A stretch of DNA of 64,000 bases, from assembly GCF_904849725.1 (NCBI RefSeq), contig NC_058522.1:337099029-337163028 (forward strand), read 5' to 3'. Positions 49,330 to 61,001 of this stretch are shown here, piece by piece. Under the pieces are notes generated by a model. That model did no database searches and was not told the origin of the DNA. It saw only the letters and a program-made list of their open reading frames with translations. This stretch comes from Hordeum vulgare subsp. vulgare. Taxonomy: Eukaryota > Streptophyta > Magnoliopsida > Poales > Poaceae. Every line of letters starts with the position of its first letter. Within the stretch, counting starts at the first letter, position 1. Made by a program: the position numbers and the translations under genes.

Positions 49330-51378
49330 ATGTTGTCCGTCGGAGATCTGTGCATGGGTCATGAGATCCTCTTCGGTGCCCTCTCCTTCATCGCCGACGA
49401 TTCGGCATGGCTTCGGGATGCGCCCCTCGACGTCGAGGCGCTTTCCAATCGCGGGGCTATGCACTTCCGTGCCAGTTCCTGCGGTGTTCTTCTTCTCCAG
49501 CCATCGGCCCCGGCGTCGATCTTCGCCCCTGTCACGCGCCGCAACAAGCGATCCCGTCGTCCGCGGATCCAGCGTTGGGTGCGACACGCCCAGGCGCGAC
49601 AGAGCGCGTCTTCTCAAGTGGCGGTGCTCGAATCGGTTGTGGTCCCGCCGCCATCCCAGTGCTTGGACTCAGTTCCGACTGAGCTACCTTCCGAGTACCC
49701 GGGTCGCGGGCCTGCAGCCGAAGTTCTCATGGACAATTCCCATGAAAGTCCCCTCCGGACTGGTCGGAACGAGCATGAGGTCGGAGAATCATTCGGTGCT
49801 CGTCGTCAACACCATCGTTCTGCCAGTCGACGCACTCGCCAGAGCAACGTCGAGGTGTTCCGCACACCCATCCTCAACCTGGCTGTGGCTGCCAGGATAG
49901 CCGATTCTCTCCAACCGACTGATTCAGAGGCTCCTAGAGGGATCGAGGAGATCCCTTCCCTGTTGCATACAGCACAGCAGCAAAATTCGGCGGTCTCCCA
50001 GTCGCACAACAGGATCCACAACAGTTCTGTTCACGCGAACACGCATCAGTCGGTTTTTAGTCCCGACTCTCATCAGCGGCGCAGAGGAGGCAGCCGTTCC
50101 AGGAACCCGAGTTGGAATCCGCTTCCCATTTGGTCTCATCCAGAAGATCGTCGTCGTTCACGTACTCCTCAGCGGGGTGGGCCTTACGGGCCCCGGCATC
50201 ACGATGATCGTCATTCGGTCGGTGACGCGCATGATCCAAGGCCTGACGCAAGAGGGTACATCGCCCAGAAGAAGGTCGGCAGAAGTCGAGCCCACCATGA
50301 TGGTCACGATAGAGACCGTCCGAGTGGAAGCATGACCGTTGTCTTTGGCCCCGAGTGCTTCAGTCGGGCCATCCGTTCAGCTGACATCCCTCCCAACTTC
50401 CGATTGGCGACGGGAATCAGCAAGTTCACAGGAGAGTCCAAACCAGAAACTTGGTTGGAAGACTACAGAGTGGCGGTCCAGATCGGTGGCGGAGATGACC
50501 ATGTCGCCATGAAGCATCTCCCCCTGATGCTCGACGGCTCGGCGCGAGCTTGGCTAAACCAGTTAGCTCTGTCAAGCATCTACAGCTGGGCAGATCTGTC
50601 CCGAGTCTTCATCAGGACCTTCGAGGGTACGTGCAAATGCCCTGCTGGTCTCGTAGAGCTCCAGCACTGTGTCCAGAAGCAGAACGAGCCCTTGCACGAT
50701 TTCATCCAGCGCTGGACGACCCTCTACCACACGATGGAGAACGTCACAGAGCATCAAGCAGTCTGCGCCTTCAAGGCAGGCGTGCGGTACAGAGATTTGT
50801 ACCTGAAGTTCGGTCGGAGAGGCGACATCTCCATGAGCAAGATGATGGAGATAGCCGCACGCTATGCAAATGGCGAAGAAGAGGACCACATACGTAGCGG
50901 CAAGCATAAGTCAGTCGCCGATGGAGATGGGAACAACAGTCGGAAGCAGAAGCAGAAAGCTCAATCCACTCTACAGGCAGAGGCAGCAACCATTACGAAT
51001 GCCAAGTTCAAAGGCAAGGGGAAAGCTCAGTACACCCCCAAGAAGAGGCAGTCTGGAAACTTCATCCTAGATCAACCGTGTCCAATCTACACGAAGACGG
51101 ATGAAGAAGGCAATGTCATATTGCCGAAGCATACCACTCGGCAGTGTTGCCTCCTGATCCAAGGATTCGGTGATGGACAACAGAGTGAGAAGGACGCCGA
51201 GCAGGATGATGAGGACAAGGAGGATCCGTTCCCCCAAGTCCATGCAACATTGATGATTTTTGCTGATGTGGAAAGCAAAAGTCGACTGAAGCTGGTTAAC
51301 AGGGAGTTCAACATGGCAACCCCATCCACTCCCACGTTCCTCAAGTGGTCACAGACTGCGATCACCTTTGATCAGTGA
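49330..51378 (+). CDS. Tat Gag protein
   Basis: The first in-frame ATG after the primer site is at 49330, giving 682 residues with no internal stop. The first 340 residues are Arg/Ser/Pro-rich and low complexity. Residues about 345-515 form the retrotransposon Gag core (PPNFRLATGISKFTGESKPE and the following helices). The C-terminal third is Lys-rich with a vestigial Cys/His motif (HTTRQC) instead of a full CCHC knuckle. Gag packages element RNA. In related elements Gag and Pol are one frame or are separated by a stop; here TGA at 51376 separates them, and the pol frame continues directly after it. It is uncertain whether the stop is original or a lesion. Confidence 0.75.
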   Translation: MLSVGDLCMGHEILFGALSFIADDSAWLRDAPLDVEALSNRGAMHFRASSCGVLLLQPSAPASIFAPVTRRNKRSRRPRIQRWVRHAQARQSASSQVAVLESVVVPPPSQCLDSVPTELPSEYPGRGPAAEVLMDNSHESPLRTGRNEHEVGESFGARRQHHRSASRRTRQSNVEVFRTPILNLAVAARIADSLQPTDSEAPRGIEEIPSLLHTAQQQNSAVSQSHNRIHNSSVHANTHQSVFSPDSHQRRRGGSRSRNPSWNPLPIWSHPEDRRRSRTPQRGGPYGPRHHDDRHSVGDAHDPRPDARGYIAQKKVGRSRAHHDGHDRDRPSGSMTVVFGPECFSRAIRSADIPPNFRLATGISKFTGESKPETWLEDYRVAVQIGGGDDHVAMKHLPLMLDGSARAWLNQLALSSIYSWADLSRVFIRTFEGTCKCPAGLVELQHCVQKQNEPLHDFIQRWTTLYHTMENVTEHQAVCAFKAGVRYRDLYLKFGRRGDISMSKMMEIAARYANGEEEDHIRSGKHKSVADGDGNNSRKQKQKAQSTLQAEAATITNAKFKGKGKAQYTPKKRQSGNFILDQPCPIYTKTDEEGNVILPKHTTRQCCLLIQGFGDGQQSEKDAEQDDEDKEDPFPQVHATLMIFADVESKSRLKLVNREFNMATPSTPTFLKWSQTAITFDQ

Positions 51379-54300
51379 GACCATCCAGCACACGTACTCA
51401 CCCAAGGGAGGCAAGCTCTGGTCGTCGACCCGGTGGTGGAAGGAGTCAGGCTGCGCAAAGTCCTCATGGACGGCGGCAGCGGCTTGAACATCATGTACGC
51501 CGACACTCTCAAGGGGATGGGAATTCCGATGTCCAAACTTAGCGAGAGCAGTATGCAGTTCCACGGAGTCGTCCCAGGACGAAAGGCCAAGTCACTCGGA
51601 CAGATTGCGTAGGATGTCGTCTTCGGCTCTGACAAGAACTTCCGCAAGGAGAAGCTGACATTCGACGTGGTGGACTTCCAGAGTGCATACCATGCGATTC
51701 TGGGTCGTCCGGCATATGCGCGTTTCATGGCCCGGCCATGTTAGGTCTATTTGAAGCTCAATATGCCAGGCCCCAAAGGTGTGATTATGGTCACAGGCAA
51801 TCAGCAGCGGGTCGAGGAGTGTCTGTAGCAGGGGTCGAGGATTGCCGATCAGCAGATGGCTATTCTCGAGCTGGATGAGTACAAGAAGACCGCCGACCCC
51901 GCTGACCTGATGCGTTCCAAGAAGCCAGCTTCTGAGTCCGCATTCCAGTCGGCAGGAGACACGAAGAAAGTCAGTATCCACCCGACGGACGATGTCGTTG
52001 GCCCGACAAACATCTCCACCACCCTTGATCCAAAATAGGAAGCCGAGCTCATCCAATTCCTCCGTGAGAACTGGGACATTTTTGCATGGAAGCCTGCTCA
52101 CATGCCAGGTGTACCCAGGGAGTTGGCTGAGCACCGACTGCATGTGGATCCTGCTGCTCGGCCCGTCCGAGAACGCCTGCGTCGGTCTGCCGCGCACAAG
52201 AGGAAGGCAATCGGAGAGGAGGTGGCTAAACTTTTGGCAGCCAACTTCACTCGCGAGGTACACCACTCCGAGTGGCTCGCTAATGTTGTCATGGTGCCCA
52301 AGAAGGACAAGTCTCTCCGTATGTGCATCGATTTCAAGCATCTCAATAAGGTATGTCCGAAAGATCACTTCCCGCTCCCCCGCATCGATCAAATTGTTGA
52401 TTCGACTGCGGTTGCGAGCATTTATCCTTCCTTTATGCCTATTCAGGCTATCATCAGATCCGTCTGTATGGTCCGAATGAATTAAAAACAGCCTTCATCA
52501 CCCCATTCGGGTGTTTCTGTTACATCACTATGCCGTTCGGTTTGAAGAATGCAGGAGCAACTTTTATGCGCATGATCCAAAAATGCCTCCAAGACCAGAT
52601 CGGTCGAAATGTGGAGGCATATATGGATGATATCGTAGTCAAGTCACGCAAAGGTTCCGACCTGCTGACTGACTTGGCAGAAACATTCGCCATCCTACGT
52701 AGGTATGATATCAAGCTCAACCCAGCCAAGTGGTCATTCGGCGTTCCCAGCGGGAAGTTATTCGGTTTCTTCGTTTTCGAACGAGGGATCGATGTCAACC
52801 CTGAAAAGATCGGGACCATCGTCCGAATGGAGCGGCCGGTAAGAATACATGATGTTCAAGGGCTCACAGGTTTCCTAGCGGCTTTGAGCAGGTTTATCGC
52901 TCGACTCGGCGAGAAGGCGTTACCTCTGTACCGACTCATGAAGAAGTCAGATACCTTCGAGTGGACAGACGAAGCCCAAATTGCATTCGACGACCTCAAA
53001 GCCCTGCTTTCCACCCAGCCGGTTCTTACTGCCCCGCTCAGTAAAGAACCCCTTCTTCTGTACATCGCGGCTACAAATCAAGTCGTCAGCACCGTTCTGA
53101 TAGTCGAACGCGAAGAAGAAGGCAAAGCGTACAAGGTTCAACGGCCAGTATATTATGTCTCCGAAGTCCTGACTCCTTCCAAGAAGAGGTATCCCCATTA
53201 TCAGAAGCTTATTTATGGGATCTACATGATTGCAAAGAAGGTGGCTCATTATTTCCAAGACCACTCGGTGTTTGTCATATCTGATACTCCATTGTCGGAA
53301 ATTCTCCACAATCGGGACGCATTAGGCCTAGTGGCAAAGTGGGCAATGGAGATGCTATACTGCGACATCAAGTTGGAAGCCAAGAAAGCTATAAAGTCTC
53401 AAGCTCTGGCTGACTTCATAGCAGGATGGGTAGAACAACAGCAACCGACTCACATCTACTTGGCTGATTGGACCATGTTCTTCGATGGGTCCAAGATGTT
53501 GAATGGCTCCGACGCCGGCATAGTGATCATATCCCCGAAAGGTGATAAACTCAAGTATGTGTTGCAGATACATTTTGATTCTTCCAACAACGAAGCAGAG
53601 TACGAAGCTCTCCTTTACGGATTGCGCATGGCCATCACACTCGGCATTCGTTGCCTGATGGTCTATGGCGACTCAGATCTGGTGGTTAATCAAGTAATGA
53701 AGGAATGGGACGTAAGGAACCCCACCATGACTGCATACTGCAATGCAGTAAGGAAGCTCGAGAAGAAGTTTGAAGGTCTGGAACTTCACCATGTTCCCCG
53801 ACTGAAAAACTAGCAGCAGATGAATTGGACAAACTTGGATCCACTCGGAGACCGGTCCCGAGTGATGTCTGCCTCGAGCACCTACACCTCCCCTCGGTGA
53901 AAGAAGATCCTTTTACAGAGGAACCAGTATAACCGAAGAGCTCAACAGCTCCGACAGAAGTCGAGGTCCCCGCTGTGGTTGATTTGATCATGGAGATTCT
54001 AGGTGTCATCCCTGAATGGACTGTCCCGTTCATTGCATACATCATGAGGCAAGAGTTACCAGAAGACGAAGTCCAAGCTAGGCAGATCGTTCGCAGGTCG
54101 AAGTCCTTCACCGTCATTGATGGCCAGTTGTAAAGGGAAAGTGTTTCAGGCGTCCTTCAGCGGTGTATCTCCCCTGATGAGGGACAGTTAATCTTGGAAG
54201 AAATTCACTCAGGAACCTGCGGTCATCATGCCTCTTCAAGGGCAATCATCGCCAAAGCATTCAGAGCTGGTTTCTTCTGGTTGCAGGCGAATGAAATGGC

Positions 54301-55248
54301 AAAAGATATGGTCGACCATTGTGAAGGCTGTCAGTTCTATTCACACAAGTCCCACAAGCCAACGTCTGCACTGAAGACAATGCCTCTTGTTTGGCCATTC
54401 GCCGTGTGGGGATTAGATACAGTCGGACCATTCAGAATAGGCCAAGGAGGATTCACCCATCTGCTGGTAGCAGTCGACAAGTTTACCAAGTGGATTGAAG
54501 CCAAGCCCATCAAGAAGCTTGATGCCCTTACGGCCATCAAATTTATCAGAGACATCATCGCCAGATACAGGGTTCCGCACAGCATAATCACCGACAATGG
54601 CACAGACTTTGACTCGGACAGGTTCAAAGGTTTTTGCACACGCCAAGGTATCCGAGTGGATTTTGCATCCGTGGCGCACCCCCAAACAAACGGGCAAGCA
54701 GAGCGGGCGAATGGACTTATTCTTCAAGGGTTGAAGCCTCGACTCGTGCGAGAAGTTGGACATGCCGCCAGCGCATGGGTCACCGAGCTGCCTTCGGTGC
54801 TGTGGGGCCTCCGCACAACTCCGAATAGATCTACAGGGCGATCCCCGTTCTTCCTCGTTTATGGAGCAGAGGCAGTCCCTCCGAGTGACTTGCTTCACAA
54901 CTCTCCACGAGTCGTACTCTTCTCCGAAGCCAAACAGAGAAAGCCAGGCAAGACGGAGTGGATCTTCAAGAAGAAGAGCGCGAGATGGCACTGATTCGTT
55001 CAACAATTTATCAACAAGATCTACGGCGATTTCACGCGCGACACGTCAGGAGCCACACATTCCAAGCAGGCGACCTGGTGCTCCGAGTGGATCAGCAGAG
55101 ACCACACAAGTTGGCTCCCGCCTAGGAAGGTCCCTTCATCATCTCTAAGGTGTTGAACAACGGAGCATATCGACTCTACAACCTCGACAGGGAAACGGAC
55201 GAGCCGCGAGCATGGAATGGAGATCTCCTGAAGCGCTTCTACGCATAA
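51379..55248 (+). pseudogene. Tat pol polyprotein, broken
   Basis: The protease has DGGS (Asp codon 51469). RT is split by a frameshift near 52410, with YMDD at 52620-52631. RNase H is followed by a second RNase H-like domain (FFDGSKM to near 53800), as expected for Tat. The integrase has a zinc-binding HHCC region (near 54197-54330), WGLDTVGPF, ITDNGTDF and NGQAERANG carrying the DDE triad. A C-terminal EGPFIISKV segment completes it. Stops or shifts are: TAG at 51610, 51742, 51826 and 52036; frameshifts near 52410 and 53810; TAA near 53929 and 54130; a shift near 54940; and TAG near 55123. No chromodomain is seen, as usual for Tat. Confidence 0.87.
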
Positions 55249-55360
55249 CCGCCGACGGAGACAATGTAAAGAACAAGTATCATTGAAGTAATACAAAGCA
55301 GATTGATTTCTTGCAGATTCAAAATTCTTCCGCGTTTGCAGACTCCGGTCTTACAAAAAA

Positions 55361-56763
55361 AAACTAACTCCGAGTGTGCACTAAAAGTCACACTCGGGGA
55401 CTTAGCTGCGAGCCAGAGTCGCCTAAGTACAAACTCGCTCCGAGTGTACACCAAAAGTCGCACTCGGACATTTAGCTGCGACCCAGAGTCGCCTAAGTAC
55501 AAACTCGCTCCGAGTGTGCACTAAAAGTCACACTCGGGGACTTAGCTGCGACCCAGAGTCGCCTAAGTACAAACTCGCTCCGAGTGTGCACTAAAAGTCG
55601 CACTCGGAGACTTAGTTGCGACCCAGGGTGGCCTAAGTACAAACTGGCTCTGAGTGTGCACTAAAAGTCGCACTCGGAGACTTAGCTGCGAACCAGAGTC
55701 ACCTAAGTACAAACTCGCTCCGAGTGTGCACTAAAAGTCACACTCGGGGACTTAGCTGCGACCCAGAGTCGCCTAAGTACAAACTCGCTCGGAGTGTACA
55801 ATAAAAGTCGCACTCGGAGACTTAGCTGCGACCCAAAGTCGCCTAAGTACAAACTCGCTCCGAGTGTGCACTAAAAGTCACACTCGGGGACTTAGCTGCG
55901 ACCCAGAGTCGCCTAAGTAGAAACTCGCTCCGAGTGTGCACTAAAAGTCGCACTCGGAGACTTAGCTGCGACCCAGAGTCGCCTCAGTACAAACTCGCTC
56001 TGAGTGTGCACTAAAAGTCGCACTCGGAGACTTAGCTGCGAACCAGAGTCACCTAAGTACAAACTCGCTCCGAGTGTGCACTAAAAGTCACACTCGGGGA
56101 CTTAGCTGCGACCCAGAGCCGCCTAAGTACAAACTCGCTCTGAGTGTGCACTAAAAGTCACACTCGGAGACTTAGCTGCAACCCAGAGTCGCCTAAGTAA
56201 AACCCGCTCCGAGTGCGCACTAAAATTCACACTCGGAGACTTCACTGCGACTCAGAGTCGCCTAAGTAAAAAGCTTCCTCCGAGTGTATACTCGAGATAC
56301 ACTCGGAGGCTTAGCAGACCCTCATTGAGGCTCATGTGGATGTGAAGACAACTGACAACTACATGAGTAACAACTCACTCCGAGTGTGCACGAAAAGTCA
56401 CACTCGGGGACTTAGCTGCGACTCAGAGTCGCCTAAGTAAAAAGCTTCCTCCGAGTGTATACTCGAGATACACTCGGAGGCTTAGCAGACCCTCATTGAG
56501 GCTCATGTGGATGTGAAGACAACTGACAACTACATGAGTAACAACTCGCTCCGAGTGCGCACTAACAGTCACACTCGGGGACTTAGCCGCGACCTAGAAT
56601 CGCCTAAGTAACAGCTCGCTCCGAGTGCGCACTAACAGTCACACTCGGAGACTTAGCCGCGACGCAGAGTCGCCTAAGTAAAAGCTCGCTCCGACTGCGC
56701 ACTCGGAGGCTTAGCAGACCCTCACTGAGGCTCATGTGGGTGTGAAGACAACTGACAACTACA
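55361..56763 (+). repeat. Tandem array of 70-bp double-hairpin units
   Basis: Units start every 70 bp at 55361, 55431, and so on to 56131, with a 13th of about 69 bp to 56270. Each contains CCGAGTGTG...CACACTCGG and CTTAGCTGCGAC...GTCGCCTAAG inverted repeats. Beyond 56270 a composite 171-bp unit (starting 56271 and 56442) adds a perfect 13-bp inverted repeat (CCTCCGAGTGTAT with ATACACTCGGAGG). The array lies between the end of pol and the antisense gene. Tandem repeats in this position are known for Tat/Ogre-type elements. Confidence 0.92.
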
Positions 56764-57024
56764 TGCTCTGCATTTTTGCCATTGGCTTCACCAAGAGACG
56801 CCAAACAAAAACCATGAGCCAAAATCCTGTCAAAAAAAAGCTCAGCGAAAGAAGAGCAAAAGATCCGATTCGAATTCAAAGTTGGATCTATGATCAGTCG
56901 GCTCGGTGTGAATCAAGTTTAACCACACCAAACCACGAATGTGACGGCCAACAGCAGTGGCCAAAGTTTAATACAGATACCACTCGGCATACCGAGGTAA
57001 ATGTGCGTTCACCATAAAGGTTTT
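56764..57024. other. Spacer between hairpin array and antisense gene
   Basis: These 261 bp hold no repeat unit and no recognisable ORF. They should contain the 3' ends of the convergent plus- and minus-strand transcripts. I see no clear AATAAA on the minus strand. Confidence 0.5.
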
Positions 57025-60000
57025 TCAAGCGTCGCCGAGACTGGCAGGCTCCACAAAGGTGTCGAGGTTGATTCCATCTGCAATGCGAGTGGCTGTGTCG
57101 AGGAAGGTCTCCATGATATCTTCGAATCGAAGCTTCTTGGTGTTGGCAACCTGCAACGTCTTCAGCTTTTCTTCCCGGGCTTCCTTGCAGTGCACTCGGA
57201 CCAGAGATAGCGCCACGTCCGCACCACAATGAGCGGCAGACTTCTTCCATGCCTGCACTCTGCTTGGGACGTCCTCCAGCCGAGTCATCAACCCATCTAT
57301 TTCGTTCTGGGGGTCGTCTTCAGGCCACAGCTCCTTGTCGATCCGGCCGACAACTTTTCTCAGGCGGCCAATGAAAGGGCCCACCCTGTTAAGGCGAGAA
57401 TGCGCTCGGAGCATGTTCCGGTTAGCTTCATCGCCGAGTGGAACATTCGGAACAAGCGACCGCTCAATTTTGGCCGCTTCAGCCTCAACGTCCCGACAGA
57501 AGTCTGCAAAGAAAAGACAAGCAGAAAGTAAGCGAGGAGTGAACTCCAAAGTCAAGAAGCACTCGGCAACAACTTACCACCAAGCAGTGCGACCATCTTC
57601 CTCGCCCAGTCGCTGACGTAGTTCTCCTACACCATGCACCGAGTGTTCATCACCTTCAGCTGGCCCATCCATCCGGATCTCTCCCTCTTCATTTTTTCTA
57701 CTTCGGCTAGCAATGCCTTGTTGGTCTCCCGAGACTCCTCCAAAGATTTCTCTCGGTCAGCAAGAGCCTCCTTCACGCCAGCCAGGTCATTCACAGCCAC
57801 CTCCAAGTCCGCAGCAAGCTGAGTCTTCTCAGCCTTCAGAGCATTATACGCAGATCCCATTTCGCAAGTCTTCTACCAAAGAGACACAAAGGGAGGATCA
57901 GCCACATTCAACAAGGAAAAAGTCTTGACAGATACGACAAAACAATCAAAGATCAAAATTCTTCATACCCCTGCCGATGCAAGCAATCGACAGCGGTCTC
58001 GGGGACTACACCCAGTGGGTTCACTGAGAGTGACCCCACTGGTATGAAGCTCGAACAGGTCGGCCCTATCGAGCTCCATAGCAAACAAACAACACTATGA
58101 GATTACTATTACTCGACCCGAGTAACACTACTCTCGGGGACTACACCCAATGGGTGCCCTCGGAGTGCCCCCACTGGTACCATTCGCGCAGATCAGCTCT
58201 CATCTGTTCAGATTACAGAAAATACATATAAAGACAATTGCCGATACAAGCACTCGGCAGAAGTCTCGGGGACTACACCCTCTGGGTTCACTCGGAGTGA
58301 ACCCACTGCGAAATCATCCTACTGTATCCGAGTGTATCGCTGAAACCCCCAGTGGGTACCAAGAGGAATGTAAACACTTACTAGCGCACTTACTCGGATG
58401 TCATCCCGAAGCTCCAAGCTCTTCTTATACAAAGACGCGATGGAGTCATACGCTCCCTTGGCGTCACCCACCATCAGATCCACCTGCACCATGGCGTCCT
58501 TGGCGGCCCCCACCTGGTCTTCCGGGAGGCGTCAGGCGTCATATTGAACAGCTGACGGACCCGGCGCGGCAGAAGACTCCGTGGGCACCCCGAGCTCCAC
58601 TCCAGTCGGTTCCGCCATGAGGGCCACCGTCTCAGTAGGCGGCACGTTCATGGTGGGATTGGCAGTAGATGGGATAACCCCAGGGACAGGCGCCAAAGCC
58701 GGCTCCGACCCCCTTTGGTCGTCGTCCTCCAGATGGATCACCTCCGAAGGAAGCCCGACTGAACATGAAATTACAGAAAAAGGTCAAGATCAAAGACATC
58801 ACTCGTGAAACAATAATACAGCTCTCGGGGTCGTGACAACGTACCTTGCAGGGACATGGCGATAGTATCCGTGTCCATGGGATCATCGTCCTGGCGCGGC
58901 AGAGAGGTGGCAGAGGTAGCAGCTCTGTTGAGTGAAATCCACTCGACGGATAAGCATGAGTTCCCAAAAAGAGGAGTTCAATCGGATACTGAAGGAAGAT
59001 GGAAGAACAGAACACTTACGCTGAGGCGACCGGAACAACGATCCTCATCTGAGGCAAAGCTTTCCGAGGCTTAGGCCCACTAGGTTTGGCCACCTTGGAC
59101 GGCTGGTTCACGGGCTCGGCAACAGCGTCCCTGGTCCTCTTCACACTCCGAGCACTCGGAGCCACGGGAGGAGCTGGCGGAGCACTCGGGGCCGCTGGAG
59201 GAGCCGGCGGAGCAGCGGGGTCATGACGGCGCTTGGTTTGGTGCTCTGGTGGTGAGGGTGGCGAGCTCTGCTCCCCATCCTCCTCCTCCTCCTCTTCCGT
59301 CTCCTCCTCCGTCTCCCCAATGTCGGAGACGTACTCGGCGCTATCCGCGCTGCCCTCCTCTTCCTCGGCTGGATTCTTGTTCGAGACCGCAGAATGCCAG
59401 TTAGTCCACTCCTGCACAAAACACAATCGGCAACGTTAGTCAGCGGGACAAGAAAAGCAATGAAGCTAAGAAGGTTAAAAGCACTCGACAAGACGTACTC
59501 ACCTCATTTGGAGGAGGATTTTCGGCGCGGAAAGGCTTCACCCGTCGGGCTCCCACGGGGTTATCGCACGCGCCTGTGATGCCACGGACCCACGCACTCA
59601 CAGTCTCCCCGCTCACGTCCTCTGGATGAGACCGAGTGGAATCCGAAGGCCCCGCGTAGTGCCACATGGCGTGGTGTCGGGCCTGCAGCGGCTGGATGCG
59701 CCGACCCAGAAAAGTCTCCAGCAGGTCCGTGCCGGTGACTTCCTTACGGACGAAGGCTATCAGCACGTCGACCAGAGGCTGGATCTAGATCCTTTCCCCC
59801 TTAGAGAGCGCAAGCTTCCTGGGAGGGCCTGAACGGTCTAAACTAAAAGGTGGCAACCCACTCGAAGCATTCGGACAAGCAATGTCCTGGCAATAGAACC
59901 AGGACGATTGCCAGTTCCTAACTGACTCGGACAGCTGGAGGGAGGGATAGCTACTCTTTGTTTTCTTCTAGAAGCCTAAACCCCCGCAGAGCTGGAGGAT

Positions 60001-60482
60001 ATGGGTCTTATCGTCCGACTGGCTAAGCTTTTTTACGGTTTGGGATCTAGCGGAGAAGACATACTTAAAGAGCCCCCAGTGGGGGGACATCCAATAAAGC
60101 ACTCGCAGAGGGTGACGAATGCAGCAAGGTGGGCTATTGCGTTCAGAGGAAAGTGATGGAGCTGCGCCCCAAAGTAAGTCATGATACCTCGGAAGAAAGG
60201 ATGGGGAGGCAAGGAGAAGCCTCTGAACACATGGCTGAGCAGCAGAACGCGCTCCCCCTCCTTCGGAGCCGGCTCCGTCTCGCCTTTTGGCAGCCTCCAG
60301 GACTTGTTGACGATCATACCATGCTCCACCAGCTCCAGCACGTCGTTCTCCATCACCGAGGAGGGGAGGAAATCCCCCTGGATCCAACCCGCCGGTAGCG
60401 CGCGCTGCCGCCGTTGAGTAGGGGCCGCCCCCTTCTTCTTCTTCTTCTGCGACTCGAGCTTGCTGGTCCGCCCCTTCGTCAT
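57025..60482 (-). pseudogene. Antisense spliced gene of the Tat element
   Basis: The start is the ATG at 60482. Proposed exons, high to low, are 60482-59503, 59411-59020, 58924-58845, 58758-58394, 57872-57578 and 57503-57025, each joined by GT-AG introns; the phases I checked for the first four exons keep the frame. Exon 1 (SWRLPKGE, FFRGIMTYFGAQLHH, LCECFIG) resembles the 'putative gypsy type transposon' domain of grass antisense ORFs. Exon 2 is acidic then Pro/Ala-rich. Exon 5 is a strong coiled coil, and exon 6 is helical and ends at 57025. Lesions are a 1-nt change in a C-run near 60082, TAG near 59970, TAG near 59787, TGA at 58532 and TAG near 57627. The function is unknown. Confidence 0.65.
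57998..58320. repeat. Three diverged hairpin repeats in antisense intron 4
   Basis: CTCGGGGACTACACCC starts at 57998, 58133 and 58265 (spacings 135 and 132 bp). Each is followed by an inverted repeat around CACTG or its variants; the third is a perfect TGGGTTCACTC/GAGTGAACCCA palindrome. Confidence 0.7.
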
Positions 60483-61001
60483 GGCGAAGGCGACGGATCC
60501 ATAGAGGAGGAGGAGAAGGAGGAGGCTTGAGGTGTGCAGAGAGCTGCGGGAGGAGCGAGGTTAATGAGAGGAGGATGAGCAGCGCAACAGGAAATCCCGC
60601 CGGGGAGGCTTAAATAGGCTTCCGACTGGGTCACTAATAGGTGGACCCAAGATCTTATCCCCCCAACCGGCCGCTGCGAGGTTACTGGAGAAGATAAAGG
60701 CACGGTAATCGAGGAGACAAAACCTACTCGATGGTGATGTCGTCATCCCCGCTGAGCGCGCGGCAACCGAAATTTGAGGATCTCAGAAAATCCGGCGCTG
60801 TCAGTTTGACCAGTCACGTCGAAAGATTCCGCGGAAGCACTCGGTCCCTGACAGTTCGTTTCACTGGTATATTCACTCGGATCACTGGTTGAAAGGATAA
60901 AATGGATCGAGGCAAACAATGCTAAAGTCACCTCCATACCAGTCGGTTCCATACTCCAGACATCACTTCATCGTTCCAACCCCGATCCATTCGGGGACTA
61001 A
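60483..61001 (-). promoter_or_regulatory. Presumed antisense promoter region and Tat polypurine tract
   Basis: On the minus strand TATTTAAG lies at about 60617-60610, some 130 bp before the antisense ATG, with GC-rich flanks. No ORF is supported here. The plus-strand sequence TTCGGGGACTAA ends at 61001 and is the polypurine-type tract before the 3' LTR. Confidence 0.5.

Noticed and set aside
55361..56763. CRISPR array
   Set aside because: Units are contiguous 70-bp tandem repeats without unique spacers, in a plant retrotransposon.
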